Positions 10,011 to 19,006 of a stretch of DNA of 64,000 bases are shown piece by piece. Under the pieces are notes generated by a model, which had not been told where the DNA came from, did not search any database, and was given only the letters and a program-made list of their open reading frames with translations. Source of the DNA: Bacteroidales bacterium (GTDB lineage Bacteria > Bacteroidota > Bacteroidia > Bacteroidales > G3-4614); assembly GCA_015061035.1 (NCBI GenBank), contig SUXK01000008.1, positions 1 through 64,000 of the forward strand. Reading direction: 5' to 3'. How positions within the stretch are numbered: position 1 is the stretch's first letter; every line of letters starts with the position of its first letter. The position numbers and the translations under genes were made by a program.

Positions 10011-11468
10011 ATGAAGATTACTGATTTAAAGCCTCAGGCTATTTGGACTATTTTTGATGAGATTACTCAAGTGCCTCGCCCTTCAAAAAAGGAGGAGAAG
10101 ATTCGCCAATACTTAAAGGATTGGGCTGCGAAAAATAATATTGAGGTTAAAGAGGATGAGACTGGTAATATTCTTATGAGCGTACCTGCTACTCCCGGTT
10201 GCGAGAATGCTCCTGTGCTTACTATGCAGGCTCATATGGATATGGTTTGCGAAAAGAATAGCGGTGTTGATTTTAACTTTGAGACTGATGCTATCAAAAC
10301 TGTTGTTGATGGCGATTGGGTTCGTGCCGAAGGTACTACTCTTGGTGCTGACAACGGTATTGGCATGGCTGGTGCTATGGCTATTCTTATTGATGAGAAT
10401 ATTAAACATGGTCCGTTAGAGGCTCTTTTTACTGTTGATGAGGAGACCGGCTTGACTGGTGCTTTTGCTTTGAAAGAGGGCTTTATGAAGGGTAAATATC
10501 TTCTTAACCTTGACTCTGAGGATGAGGGCGAAGTGTTTGTTGGCTGTGCGGGTGGCGTTGACACTATTGCTACTCTTCCCTACTCTACCGAGAAGGCGCC
10601 TGATGGTTACCACTTTATTAAAATTTTTGTTGAGGGATTGCGTGGCGGTCACTCTGGTTGCGATATTCATTTAGGTCTTGGTAACTCTATTAAGATTCTT
10701 TCTCGTTTCTTGATGATGTGGATGCGTAAAAATCCTTTACGTCTTGTTAGTTTTGAGGGTGGAAACTTGAGAAATGCGATTCCTCGTGAGGCTTCGGCTG
10801 TGGTGGCTGTCAGGAAAGAGGATAAAGAGCCTATTACTGTTGCGTTGAATATGTTTGCTGCTGAGGTGGCTAACGAACTTAAAGGGGTTGATGACAACTT
10901 TAAGATGCGTTGGGAGAGTACCGAGCCTGCTGATGTTATTGAACATACTACTGCTCAAAATCTTATTAACGCTTTGAACGGTTGTGTGCAAGGGGTTATG
11001 GCTATGAGCCGCGACTTGGAGGGATTGGTTGAGACTTCGACTAATCTTGCTTCGGTGAAGATGCCCGGAGAGAATAAGTTTGTTATCTCTACCAGCCAGA
11101 GAAGTAGTGTTGAGTCGGCTAAACATGCTACTGCTTTCAGCGTTGAGAGTATCTTTACTCTTGCCGGTGCTTCTGTTTCTCATAGCGAGGGCTATCCCGG
11201 TTGGAAACCTAAAATGGACTCTTCAATTTTAAAAACTACTGTTGATACTTACGAGCAACTGTTTGGCGAGAAACCTGCCATCAAGGCTATTCACGCTGGT
11301 TTGGAGTGCGGTTTGTTCTTGGAGAAATATCCTTACTTGGAGATGGTTTCGTTTGGTCCTACTCTTAGAGGTGTTCACTCTCCTGATGAGAAGATGCATA
11401 TTCCTGCAGTTGCAAACTTTTATAAACATTTGGTTGCAGTTATTGAAAAGGTAGCAGAGGAGAAATAG
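10011..11468 (+). CDS. pepD: Cytosol non-specific dipeptidase (aminoacyl-histidine dipeptidase), M20 family
   Basis: At 485 residues this is the usual PepD length. Metal-binding motifs of the M20 family are visible: MQAHMDMVCEKN (His), LGADNGIGMA (bridging Asp), DEETGLTGA (catalytic and ligand Glu) and NLDSEDEGE. The GGHSGCDIHLGLGN segment belongs to the lid domain. It hydrolyses dipeptides, including Xaa-His, in the cytoplasm using two zinc ions. The stop is immediately followed by the MIP18 gene (1-base gap), indicating co-transcription. Confidence 0.93.
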   Translation: MKITDLKPQAIWTIFDEITQVPRPSKKEEKIRQYLKDWAAKNNIEVKEDETGNILMSVPATPGCENAPVLTMQAHMDMVCEKNSGVDFNFETDAIKTVVDGDWVRAEGTTLGADNGIGMAGAMAILIDENIKHGPLEALFTVDEETGLTGAFALKEGFMKGKYLLNLDSEDEGEVFVGCAGGVDTIATLPYSTEKAPDGYHFIKIFVEGLRGGHSGCDIHLGLGNSIKILSRFLMMWMRKNPLRLVSFEGGNLRNAIPREASAVVAVRKEDKEPITVALNMFAAEVANELKGVDDNFKMRWESTEPADVIEHTTAQNLINALNGCVQGVMAMSRDLEGLVETSTNLASVKMPGENKFVISTSQRSSVESAKHATAFSVESIFTLAGASVSHSEGYPGWKPKMDSSILKTTVDTYEQLFGEKPAIKAIHAGLECGLFLEKYPYLEMVSFGPTLRGVHSPDEKMHIPAVANFYKHLVAVIEKVAEEK

Positions 11469-11469
11469 T

Positions 11470-11787
11470 ATGTTAGATCACGAGCCAACTTTAGAGGAGA
11501 AGGTTGTGAAGATGCTTCGCACCGTTTATGATCCTGAGATTCCTGTTAATATTTATGACTTAGGTCTTATTTACCTTATTGATTTTGATGAGGAGAATAA
11601 CCTTAAGGTTGAGATGACTTTTACTGCGCCTAACTGCCCTGCCGCTGAATTTATTTTGGAGGACGTAAGAATGAAACTTGAGGGTATTGAGGGGGTTAAG
11701 AGTGTTGACCTTCAGGTTGTGTTTGAGCCTGAGTGGAACAAAGATATGATGAGCGAAGAGGCTAAACTTGATTTGGGGTTCTTGTAG
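11470..11787 (+). CDS. MIP18/DUF59 family iron-sulfur assembly protein (SufT/PaaD-like)
   Basis: This 105-residue single-domain protein has the DUF59 signature DPEIPVNIYDLGLIY and the conserved Cys motif TAPNCPAAE. Family members help mature Fe-S proteins. In Bacteroidetes a free-standing copy is usual. It begins one base after the pepD stop. No other suf gene is in the window, so its client is unknown. Confidence 0.88.
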   Translation: MLDHEPTLEEKVVKMLRTVYDPEIPVNIYDLGLIYLIDFDEENNLKVEMTFTAPNCPAAEFILEDVRMKLEGIEGVKSVDLQVVFEPEWNKDMMSEEAKLDLGFL

Positions 11788-11811
11788 TTAGCTGTTAACT
11801 GTTGGCTAACG

Positions 11812-11831
11812 CCACCCTACGGGTAGTTGTT
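11812..11831 (-). repeat. Dispersed intergenic element, copy 1 (AACTACCCGTAGGG core)
   Basis: On the minus strand this is a 20-base core AACAACTACCCGTAGGGTGG followed by a GGC-GTTA-GCC mini-hairpin. The same core occurs at 34224-34243 and 62595-62614, always between genes. Confidence 0.7.
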
Positions 11832-11894
11832 AGACTAATTGGTCTAATAAGACTAATTGGACTAATAAGACTAATTGGTCTAATAGGACTAATT
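11832..11894. repeat. Nine-base tandem repeat, seven units of RGWCTAATW
   Basis: 63 bases divide exactly into seven 9-mers, alternating AGACTAATT with GGTCTAATA or GGACTAATA. The array abuts the AACTACCCG element and sits upstream of lpxH. Single copies of the related word GACTAATT(GG) appear at 8958-8966 and 26783-26795, also in gaps. Confidence 0.85.
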
Positions 11895-11935
11895 ATAACC
11901 AAGACCTGACAAGAGTTCTATGGCATTTGTTAACG

Positions 11936-12679
11936 ATGAAGAAAATTTATTTTATATCGGATTTGCACTTGGGTGCTAAAACGCTTAAATCGCCTCGCGA
12001 AACGGAGATGCGTGTGGTTGAGTGGTTAGACTCGGTTAAGGAGTCGGCTTCGGCTATATATATGCTCGGCGATATTCTGGACTATTGGTTTGAGTATCGT
12101 TGCGTGGTGCCTCGCGGTTTTACTCGCTTCTTTGGTAAGATTGCTGAACTTACTGATAGGGGTGTTGAGGTGCATTGGTTTATTGGTAATCACGATATTT
12201 GGATTTTTGATTATCTGCCTTCGGAACTTGGGGTTACTCTCCATAGAGAGTCGATTGTTACGGAGTTAGGTGGCAAACGTTTTTACTTGGGTCATGGCGA
12301 TGGTGAGGGTAAACGCTCGTTTGGCTTTTTGTTTATTCGCTGGTTGTTCCGCAACAGGGTGTGCCAGAAACTTTACTCGGCTATTCATCCTCGCTGGAGT
12401 GTTCCGTTTGCTCATGGGTGGTCGTCAAACAGTAGAAAGGCTGGTGGCGAAACGCCTAAGTTTGGTAATGATGAGAATAACCCTCTTGTGGTGTGGGCTA
12501 GGGAGTTTAATAGAAAAGCGGATGAGAAGATTGACTTCTTTGTTTTTGGTCATCAGCACTTGTTATTCAGCCGTACTCTTACGAGCGGTGGCGAGATTGT
12601 TCTCATAGGCGACTGGATTTCGCACCTCTCTTACGCTGTGTTTGACGGCAATGAGATTTCTTTAAAGTGCTTTAAATAG
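11936..12679 (+). CDS. lpxH: UDP-2,3-diacylglucosamine diphosphatase-like metallophosphoesterase
   Basis: Calcineurin-like motifs appear in order: ISDLHLG, LGDILDYW, WFIGNHDIW, LGHGDG and FGHQH. These match LpxH, which removes UMP from UDP-2,3-diacylglucosamine in lipid A synthesis at the inner membrane. I prefer the ATG at 11936 (MKKIYF), giving 247 residues. An in-frame TTG nine bases upstream is less likely. The nearby repeat arrays lie just before it, and a strong terminator follows at 12711. Confidence 0.85.
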   Translation: MKKIYFISDLHLGAKTLKSPRETEMRVVEWLDSVKESASAIYMLGDILDYWFEYRCVVPRGFTRFFGKIAELTDRGVEVHWFIGNHDIWIFDYLPSELGVTLHRESIVTELGGKRFYLGHGDGEGKRSFGFLFIRWLFRNRVCQKLYSAIHPRWSVPFAHGWSSNSRKAGGETPKFGNDENNPLVVWAREFNRKADEKIDFFVFGHQHLLFSRTLTSGGEIVLIGDWISHLSYAVFDGNEISLKCFK

Positions 12680-12710
12680 TTTGATTGTTTTTTCTTTTGA
12701 TATGTGAAAC

Positions 12711-12749
12711 AAAAAAATAGTAGCGAGAAATTCTCACTACTATTTTTTT
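12711..12749. terminator. Bidirectional terminator between lpxH and the outer-membrane protein gene
   Basis: The TAGTAG-C-GAGAA arm pairs with TTCTC-A-CTACTA, between an A7 tract and a T7 tract. It can serve both convergent genes. Confidence 0.85.
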
Positions 12750-12766
12750 GCTGTTTTGTGTATTTG

Positions 12767-13246
12767 TTAGAATTTGTATGATCCTCCTATTCCCCATACA
12801 AAGCGTGAACCGTGTTTGTGTACTAATTGTCCTTTTACTTCAGTGAATACTGCCCATGAGTCGTTGATGTCGTATTGAGCACCTCCTCCGATGTTCATAC
12901 CAACACATGTTGAGTTTGATTTTTTGATTTCGGGTACGTGGTATCCCAATAGTGTGAATCCTGCTAATGGATATACTCTGAATCCTTTTCCAAAGAAGAA
13001 TTGATAGTGTGCGTCAACATTTATATCCCATGTTGCTACTCCTTCGGTTTGAAATCCGTAGTCGAACGATGCTGCTAAACGCCATGGATCTGTTATGCTG
13101 TATGAGAATTTTGCTCCTAATCCCGGATTACATATTCCTTGTCCTGCTCCTACTATAAATTGTGCTCCTGCTGTCATCTCTCCTTTTTGTGCAAATCCTA
13201 CCATTGCAAATGCACATAATACTAATGTTAATAATAGTTTCTTCAT
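12767..13246 (-). CDS. Small outer-membrane beta-barrel protein
   Basis: This 159-residue protein has a signal peptide (cleavage after GFA-Q, about residue 19). Alternating aromatic/hydrophobic strands follow: GAQFIVGAG, LGAKFSYSI, LAASFDYGF, INVDAHYQFFFG, VYPLAGFTLLGY, MNIGGGAQYDI, WAVFTEVKG. It ends in GIGGSYKF, an aromatic C-terminus expected for an 8-stranded barrel. It is probably a porin-like or structural outer-membrane protein; its specific role is unknown. It is transcribed convergently with lpxH. Confidence 0.8.
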   Translation of the reverse strand: MKKLLLTLVLCAFAMVGFAQKGEMTAGAQFIVGAGQGICNPGLGAKFSYSITDPWRLAASFDYGFQTEGVATWDINVDAHYQFFFGKGFRVYPLAGFTLLGYHVPEIKKSNSTCVGMNIGGGAQYDINDSWAVFTEVKGQLVHKHGSRFVWGIGGSYKF

Positions 13247-13307
13247 AATGATTTAAGTTTAATGTTTTTTATTTCTGAGGGGGTATCTCCCGCTCTAAAT
13301 TATGGTG

Positions 13308-13315
13308 CAAAGTTA
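13308..13315 (-). promoter_or_regulatory. Candidate -7 box for the outer-membrane protein gene
   Basis: The minus strand reads TAACTTTG (TAnnTTTG). The closest -33-like TTTG (13340-13343) is 24 bases upstream, longer than ideal. Confidence 0.45.
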
Positions 13316-13484
13316 ATTAAAATTTGGGGAACGGAAGAGCAAATGATAAAATTTTATAAAAAACTCTCATATATAACCTTGCTTTAAAGATTTATTATTA
13401 TTTTCGCAGTGTAGAAACAATATATCTTGTTTGTGTGTTCTACTTAATATTTGATTTTTATAACTTTTTTAAAACTAAACGTAT

Positions 13485-14021
13485 ATGGAACTTAAAGGAA
13501 GTAAAACTGAACAAAATCTTATGACTGCTTTTGCGGGTGAGTCGCAGGCTCGCAACAAATATACTTACTACGCTTCTAAGGCTAAAAAAGAGGGTTTTGT
13601 ACAAATTGCTGAGTTATTTGAGGCTACTGCCAATAACGAAAAAGAGCATGCTAAAATATGGTTTAAACTTTTGCATGATGGTATTGCTGATACTGCTACT
13701 AACTTGGCAGACGCTGCTGCTGGTGAGCGTTATGAGTGGACCGATATGTATGCTACTTTTGCTAAGGAGGCAAGAGAAGAGGGGTTTGACCATATTGCTT
13801 TTTTGTTTGAAGGTGTTGCTAAAATTGAGAAGGAGCATGAGGAGCGTTATCGTAAATTGTTGGATAATGTTGAGAAAAAGATTGTTTTCTCTCGCGATGG
13901 CGACTGCATCTGGGAGTGCGGTAACTGTGGCCATATTGTTATTGGCAAAGAGGCTCCCGAAATGTGTCCTATTTGCGACCACCCAAAGGCTCACTTCAGA
14001 TTAAGGGCTACTAACTATTAA
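13485..14021 (+). CDS. rbr: Rubrerythrin
   Basis: This 178-residue protein has an N-terminal ferritin-like four-helix domain with the di-iron ligand motifs [25 protein letters not shown] and [11 protein letters not shown]-terminal rubredoxin domain carries CGNCGHI and [11 protein letters not shown] (four Cys). It reduces hydrogen peroxide in anaerobes using NAD(P)H-derived electrons. A TATTTTCG box with a TTG 17 bases upstream lies at 13379-13406. A terminator follows directly. Confidence 0.95.
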   Translation: MELKGSKTEQNLMTAFAGESQARNKYTYYASKAKKEGFVQIAELFEATANNEKEHAKIWFKLLHDGIADTATNLADAAAGERYEWTDMYATFAKEAREEGFDHIAFLFEGVAKIEKEHEERYRKLLDNVEKKIVFSRDGDCIWECGNCGHIVIGKEAPEMCPICDHPKAHFRLRATNY

Positions 14022-14056
14022 TTACTTTTGTTGTTAAAAACTGCAATAAATAAAAT

Positions 14057-14084
14057 AAAGGTCAGAGATGCGTCTCTGACCTTT
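14057..14084. terminator. Bidirectional terminator between rbr and the subtilase gene
   Basis: Perfect 12-base stem AAAGGTCAGAGA / TCTCTGACCTTT with a TGCG loop, placed between two convergent genes. Confidence 0.88.
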
Positions 14085-14120
14085 ATTCACAAATAATGTT
14101 TTTCAAAAAAAAGATTTTTT

Positions 14121-15296
14121 TTATTTCCTACTCTTTTTAGTGGCAACTGCACCCGATATGGCAGGAGCAGCGAATGATGTGCCGTAAGTAATCATAAATT
14201 TTCCATTACCTGTAATAACAGGAACATCACTTGCTAAGGCACAAACTTTGGGGGCTTTGTATCTGCCACAAACAACCTCTTTTGAGGTAAACTCAGTGAC
14301 TCTTCCTCGTTTATCAACTCCACCAACGGCAATAACTCCTTTGGCATCAGCGGGGTGAGTGAATCCCTCTTTCCCTCTGTTTCCACAACTTGTTACAACT
14401 ATAATACCTTTGCGGGTTGCTATCTCGGAGGCGAGTGTTGAGACAGATGTTATATTCGCATAATCGCTATACCCCAACGATACGTTTACTATATCAACGC
14501 CAAGGCTATCGGCAATCTCCAATCCTCGAACAAACATATCCTCTTCATGTGGAGCCTCTATGTTTATATCCTCAGTGCGGATAAGAGCATAGTTACTCTT
14601 TGGGGCAATACCCATATATTCACCCTCTCTGTTTGCAAGCATTATTGAGAGAACTGCTGTACCATGCTCATTCTCTCGGTAGATATTACCCTGAGGGTTT
14701 ACAACATCGCAGGTAAATTTTATTCTATCCTTATCAAACCATCTGCTTAGCGTATCAACACCGCCAAAACCAGCATCCAAAACTGCTATATATACGCCCT
14801 CGCCCCTCTTGCCTCTCTTGTGATAAGTTGCAACTTTTGCACTCTTTGCTATTGGGTGCGATACTCCATAAAGGGGATGCCGTTTTGTATTACAAGCACT
14901 ATAAAAGTTCAATTTAAAATCTACACTATCAACCTTTGCCTTAGACAGTACCTCTACATTTTTTACAAAAGGGAGTTGCTTAATTTGTTGTATATTGTTG
15001 CTATCGCACTCCGCCACCAATGTGTTAAGCCAATTTGAATAGGTAACAATACGTTGAGCCATATTCATTACCTCTTGCTTGTAGTGTTGCGTAATTGGCA
15101 GGTCTTGTTCGCTTATCTCAATCTGTTCTCTACTATGTCGGGCAATACTCCTATCACTCAAAAACTCCTGCGGATTATCTGTTGAGTAACCACACTCTCT
15201 CTTGTCGGTAAGCCATACCCTTACAACGTAACCTTCTTGTGCCAACAAGATGCTACTCCATATCAATAGTGTAAGTGTGATTAATAATTTTGACAT
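14121..15296 (-). CDS. Secreted subtilisin-like (S8) serine peptidase
   Basis: This 391-residue protein has a signal peptide (cleavage near LLAQ, residue 20) and a prodomain of about 125 residues. The S8 triad is complete: Asp174 (VLDAGFGG), His211 (EHGTAVLS) and Ser374 (GTSFAAPAI), with oxyanion Asn306 (TSCGNRG). The protein ends only 17 residues after the catalytic serine, so it lacks the C-terminal secretion domain many Bacteroidetes subtilases carry. It is probably periplasmic. The target is unknown. Confidence 0.9.
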   Translation of the reverse strand: MSKLLITLTLLIWSSILLAQEGYVVRVWLTDKRECGYSTDNPQEFLSDRSIARHSREQIEISEQDLPITQHYKQEVMNMAQRIVTYSNWLNTLVAECDSNNIQQIKQLPFVKNVEVLSKAKVDSVDFKLNFYSACNTKRHPLYGVSHPIAKSAKVATYHKRGKRGEGVYIAVLDAGFGGVDTLSRWFDKDRIKFTCDVVNPQGNIYRENEHGTAVLSIMLANREGEYMGIAPKSNYALIRTEDINIEAPHEEDMFVRGLEIADSLGVDIVNVSLGYSDYANITSVSTLASEIATRKGIIVVTSCGNRGKEGFTHPADAKGVIAVGGVDKRGRVTEFTSKEVVCGRYKAPKVCALASDVPVITGNGKFMITYGTSFAAPAISGAVATKKSRK

Positions 15297-15344
15297 AATT
15301 CAGTTATTAGTTAATGAGCAAAAAACTTACCTCTAATAACTTTT

Positions 15345-15536
15345 TTACAACTCCTCCAATAGTTTTTTAACCTCTTCGTCGGTTTGGGTGAGGTGCGCTT
15401 TACAGAATTTTATAAGTTCAACACTACGTTGAGCGTAACCCTTTAGGTCATCAATTTTGCAGTTGTCGCTTTGTAACAATTCAACAATCTTTTCAAGTTC
15501 TTCAACAGCGGTGCTGTATGTTTTTACATCTTTCAT
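15345..15536 (-). CDS. xseB: Exodeoxyribonuclease VII small subunit
   Basis: This 63-residue helical protein has the XseB pattern (YSTAVEELEKIVELLQSD, then YAQRSVELIKFCKAHL). The small subunit wraps the XseA coiled coil and supports its single-strand exonuclease activity. It lies 21 bases downstream of xseA in the same direction, as expected for an xseAB operon. Confidence 0.9.
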   Translation of the reverse strand: MKDVKTYSTAVEELEKIVELLQSDNCKIDDLKGYAQRSVELIKFCKAHLTQTDEEVKKLLEEL

Positions 15537-15557
15537 ATATTGTTTTTTGTTTTGTTT

Positions 15558-16859
15558 CTATCTTTTCTTAACCTCTGTCTTTACCTCTCCATCGGCAAAT
15601 ATAAGTTTTAGGGCATCTCCCTCGTTTATCTCTGATACACTCTTGACAGGATAACCGTCTTTTACGGCTATTGAGTATCCGCGTTTTAGAATCTTATCGG
15701 GCGATAATAGTGTTATATTTTTCTCAAGGTTTGCCACTCTGTTCTGTTCTCGTTCTATTGTGCGTTCAAGTTGGTTTTTGAGCGATGTTTCCAAAGTTAC
15801 AATCTTAATAAACTCATTTGCAACTTGCGACTGAACTCCCACCATAACTCTGCTTTGTAGTTGAGATAATCTATTTTGTTCACGTTCAACCTTGCTTGTT
15901 ATGAGTGAGGGTATCTTACTTTCAATCAGAGATAGAGTTAATTGATTTTCGCTTAATAGGTTTTTAATCCTATCGCCAATCTCGCCACTGAGTTCGTTAA
16001 GGTAGGCATCACTCTCGGCAAGAGTTGATATTAGATATTCGGCTACTGCTGTGGGTGTTTTAACACTCTTATATGCAACAAAATCCAATACAGTGGTATC
16101 GCGTTCGTGGCCAATACCAACAATCACAGGAAGAGGAAATTGCGATACGTTAAGTGCAAGATTATAATCATCAAAACAATTTAGTTCCGATGTTGCACCA
16201 CCACCGCGAATTATCACTACACAATCAAACTTATCAATGTTCTCATACACACTGTTGAGTGCCTCAATAATACTCTCTGCTGAGCGTTCGCCTTGCATTA
16301 GTGCTTTAAAGAGGATAGGGTAAAACTTATAATGGTATAGATTATTTTTAAGTTGGTCGCAAAAGTCGCCATATCCTGCCGCTGTAGCCGATGATATGAC
16401 AGCAATCTTTTGAGGTACAGGCGAAAGAGTAAGGCTCTTGTTATCATCAATCACTCCCTCTTGGGCAAGTCGGTTTAGTATCTGAGTTCGGCGTATAGCC
16501 ATATCTCCTACTGTATATGCAGGGTCAATATCCCACACTGTAAGAGAGTAGTGGTATAGAGGATCAAATCCCACCTTAACCGTTACCAGAACCTTAATTC
16601 CAGCAGTTAGAGATATACCTGTTGAGTGTTCAAAGAATGGGCGTAACTTGCGATATGTAGCAGCCCATATATTTGCCCGAGCCTTAGCAACGGTGTTGCC
16701 TATATCATCTTTCTCTATGAGTTCCATATAGCAGTGTCCCGAGTTGTTCTCACGCAACTCGCTAATCTCGGCAGCCACCTTATACTGCTTAGGAAAGGCA
16801 TTGCTTACCGCAACGCTCAGCATATTATTTAACTCATATAGGGTAATATTCTCGGGCAT
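15558..16859 (-). CDS. xseA: Exodeoxyribonuclease VII large subunit
   Basis: An N-terminal OB-fold (TLYELNNMLSVAV ... VAAEISELRENNSGHCYMEL) is followed by the XseA nuclease core, with SSATAAGYGDF, VVIIRGGGATSELNCFDD and VGIGHERDTTVLDFVA. A long coiled coil and the GYSIAVKDG end motif come last. I start at the ATG at 16859 (MPENITL). The longer reading from 16913 begins with Cys/Trp-rich codons and would overlap the M16-like gene. The predicted product is 433 residues. Confidence 0.92.
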   Translation of the reverse strand: MPENITLYELNNMLSVAVSNAFPKQYKVAAEISELRENNSGHCYMELIEKDDIGNTVAKARANIWAATYRKLRPFFEHSTGISLTAGIKVLVTVKVGFDPLYHYSLTVWDIDPAYTVGDMAIRRTQILNRLAQEGVIDDNKSLTLSPVPQKIAVISSATAAGYGDFCDQLKNNLYHYKFYPILFKALMQGERSAESIIEALNSVYENIDKFDCVVIIRGGGATSELNCFDDYNLALNVSQFPLPVIVGIGHERDTTVLDFVAYKSVKTPTAVAEYLISTLAESDAYLNELSGEIGDRIKNLLSENQLTLSLIESKIPSLITSKVEREQNRLSQLQSRVMVGVQSQVANEFIKIVTLETSLKNQLERTIEREQNRVANLEKNITLLSPDKILKRGYSIAVKDGYPVKSVSEINEGDALKLIFADGEVKTEVKKR

Positions 16860-16882
16860 ATAAAAGAATTTTAGTAGTTTTT

Positions 16883-18145
16883 TTACTTCATTCCACCAGC
16901 AACAACAATGCACATATCATCATAACAAGGTAAAAAGTTTTGTGCTGTTGTAAGTAGTATCTCAGGGGTAATACTCTTTATTGCTTCAATGCGTTTATCA
17001 AAGTAGTCAAATCCAATGTTATTTGTAAGCAGAGCAATAAAGTTATCGGCGAGAGAAAAACAGGTATCAAACATTCGTGCAAAGTCTCCCAACATATACC
17101 CTCTTAACTGATGCAACTCATTCTCACTTATAGGAGAAGATTTTATTTTTTCAATCTCGTTTTTAACCTCCAGCAAAAGAGGCTTTGTAAAATTCACCGC
17201 AGTGTGAGTAGAGATTGAAAGATATGCAGCATCGGGCAATCCAATTAACCACGAATTTATTCCGTATGTATAACCCTTCTCCTCTCTGATTGTTTTGTTA
17301 AATCTGCTACCAAAATAGCCTCCCAATGCAGTATTCAGTATATATAAGTTTAGATAGTTTTCATCTTGTCGGTTAATAGTAAAAGCTCCTATCCTAACCG
17401 AACTTTGCATAACGTTTGCAATCTCTTTAACCTCAACTCCCTTCATTTGAGGCGTAGTAATCTGGTGATGTTCGTTTAGAACCTTTCCCGAAGGAATCCT
17501 TAAAATGTTTTGAGAGAGAAGTTCAATCATATTGTCGCTAACGTCACCCGACATAACCACGCTGCACCTCTCTGCCACAAAGAACTCTTTTGCGTAAGAG
17601 CGTATTGAATTAGTATTTAGTTTGCTGTAATCTTCCACGCATGGAGTAACTCCGTAAGGGTGAGAGCCAAACATTCTCTCTTTGAATATTCTGTATGAGA
17701 TATTTTCCACCTTTTTTTGAGCCACCTTTAGGCTCTCGCTACCGCGTTGCTTAAACCTGTCCAAGTCGCGTTTACTAAATCGAGGAGAGGTTATCAACTC
17801 AAAAAAGAGGGGTAACAATTTAGGGAAAGTTCTATTAGGAGCGTATAGTGTAAATATTGTGTAGTGTGTTGATACTCCCTTTTGGATAAACCCGCCATAG
17901 AAGTCGAAAAGTTCAGAAACAGTAGCCGAACTTCTCTTCTCCGAGGCCTCAGTCATAACTTCGGCAGCAGCCTCAGTTTCAAGAGGCATACTCTGTTGGT
18001 AGGTACCTGCGGAGAATATAATATCCACTCTACAAACATTCAACCCCTTACTCTCATATATATAAAGAGGAATACCCTGCTTGGTTGAAACCAAACAGGG
18101 TAACTTAAATTTAAAATCTTCAAACTCTTTAACTGTCGGACGCAT
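16883..18145 (-). CDS. M16 (insulinase-like) family protein lacking the zinc motif
   Basis: This 420-residue protein has two M16-like halves. Residues 41-75 align with the place where the inverted zinc motif HxxEH belongs (AGTYQQSMPLETEAAAEVMTEAS), but no histidine is present there. The C-terminal half keeps the Arg/Tyr segment (FNKTIREEKGYTYGINSWL) used for substrate binding. Bacterial M16 enzymes can work as pairs in which one subunit has lost the metal site, so this is probably a non-catalytic partner. It has no clear signal peptide. It ends 23 bases before xseA and is probably in the same operon. Confidence 0.82.
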   Translation of the reverse strand: MRPTVKEFEDFKFKLPCLVSTKQGIPLYIYESKGLNVCRVDIIFSAGTYQQSMPLETEAAAEVMTEASEKRSSATVSELFDFYGGFIQKGVSTHYTIFTLYAPNRTFPKLLPLFFELITSPRFSKRDLDRFKQRGSESLKVAQKKVENISYRIFKERMFGSHPYGVTPCVEDYSKLNTNSIRSYAKEFFVAERCSVVMSGDVSDNMIELLSQNILRIPSGKVLNEHHQITTPQMKGVEVKEIANVMQSSVRIGAFTINRQDENYLNLYILNTALGGYFGSRFNKTIREEKGYTYGINSWLIGLPDAAYLSISTHTAVNFTKPLLLEVKNEIEKIKSSPISENELHQLRGYMLGDFARMFDTCFSLADNFIALLTNNIGFDYFDKRIEAIKSITPEILLTTAQNFLPCYDDMCIVVAGGMK

Positions 18146-18189
18146 TTACTATATAAATCAGTAATACAACATGAACTGTTGAATAAATA

Positions 18190-18942
18190 CTAACTATTGC
18201 GAAGCATAAACTCCAAAGCCTTTTGCATATCATCTGGAGTATCAATGCCAATAGTCTCTTGAATAGTAACACCCGCTTTAATTTTGTATCCGTTTTCAAG
18301 CCATCGCAACTGCTCCAACGACTCAGTCTTCTCTAACTCCGATTGAGGTAACTTGGTAATCTCCAACAGCACTTCAGCACGGTAGGCATACATACCAATA
18401 TGTTTATAAAAGGTACGAGATTTCAACCAATCATTCATATCCACCCCTCTAACAAAGGGGATTACTGAACGACTAAAATATAGAGCCTGATTGTCAACAC
18501 CCAACACCACCTTGGGAGAGTTAGGATTCATCAAAGCATCAATACCGTCATTTTCAGTAAAAGGTTTCACAAGGGTGGCAATCTGAACAGAGTTATCAGT
18601 AAAACACTCCATGATAGCCTCAATCTGCGAAGGTGCAATAAAAGGCTCATCACCTTGAATGTTAATAACAACATCCTCGCCTTCACCAATAGCGTTATAA
18701 GCCTCAGCACATCGGTCAGTTCCACTCTTATGGTTAGCCGAAGTCATAACCACGTTGCCCCCAAACGATGTTACCGCATTGCAAATGCGTTCATCATCTG
18801 TTGCAACAAAAACCTTATCAACACACTTTTTAACCTGCTCATACACCCTCTGTATCATTGGCTTGCCATTCATGTCGGCCAATGGTTTGCCGGGAAACCG
18901 CGTAGAGGCATATCGCGCAGGAATTATTGCTATAAATTTCAT
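18190..18942 (-). CDS. kdsB: 3-deoxy-manno-octulosonate cytidylyltransferase
   Basis: At 250 residues it has the expected length. The nucleotide-binding start IPARYASTRFPGKPL, the INIQGDEPFI motif and KHIGMYAYR are all typical of KdsB. It activates KDO as CMP-KDO for inner-core lipopolysaccharide. Together with the LpxH-like gene it shows a lipid A/KDO-bearing outer membrane. Confidence 0.95.
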   Translation of the reverse strand: MKFIAIIPARYASTRFPGKPLADMNGKPMIQRVYEQVKKCVDKVFVATDDERICNAVTSFGGNVVMTSANHKSGTDRCAEAYNAIGEGEDVVINIQGDEPFIAPSQIEAIMECFTDNSVQIATLVKPFTENDGIDALMNPNSPKVVLGVDNQALYFSRSVIPFVRGVDMNDWLKSRTFYKHIGMYAYRAEVLLEITKLPQSELEKTESLEQLRWLENGYKIKAGVTIQETIGIDTPDDMQKALEFMLRNS

Positions 18943-19006
18943 ATGATTGCTTATAGAATTAGAAAAAACTAAATTCTAACACCTAATCTCTAATTTCTAA
19001 ATTTAA

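Noticed and set aside
11927-11935. TTG start for the lpxH-like gene
   Set aside because: The ATG at 11936 begins directly at the conserved MKKIYFISDLH.
16860-16913. Longer N-terminus for XseA
   Set aside because: It would encode a Cys/Trp-rich stretch and overlap the upstream gene; the ATG at 16859 fits the family.
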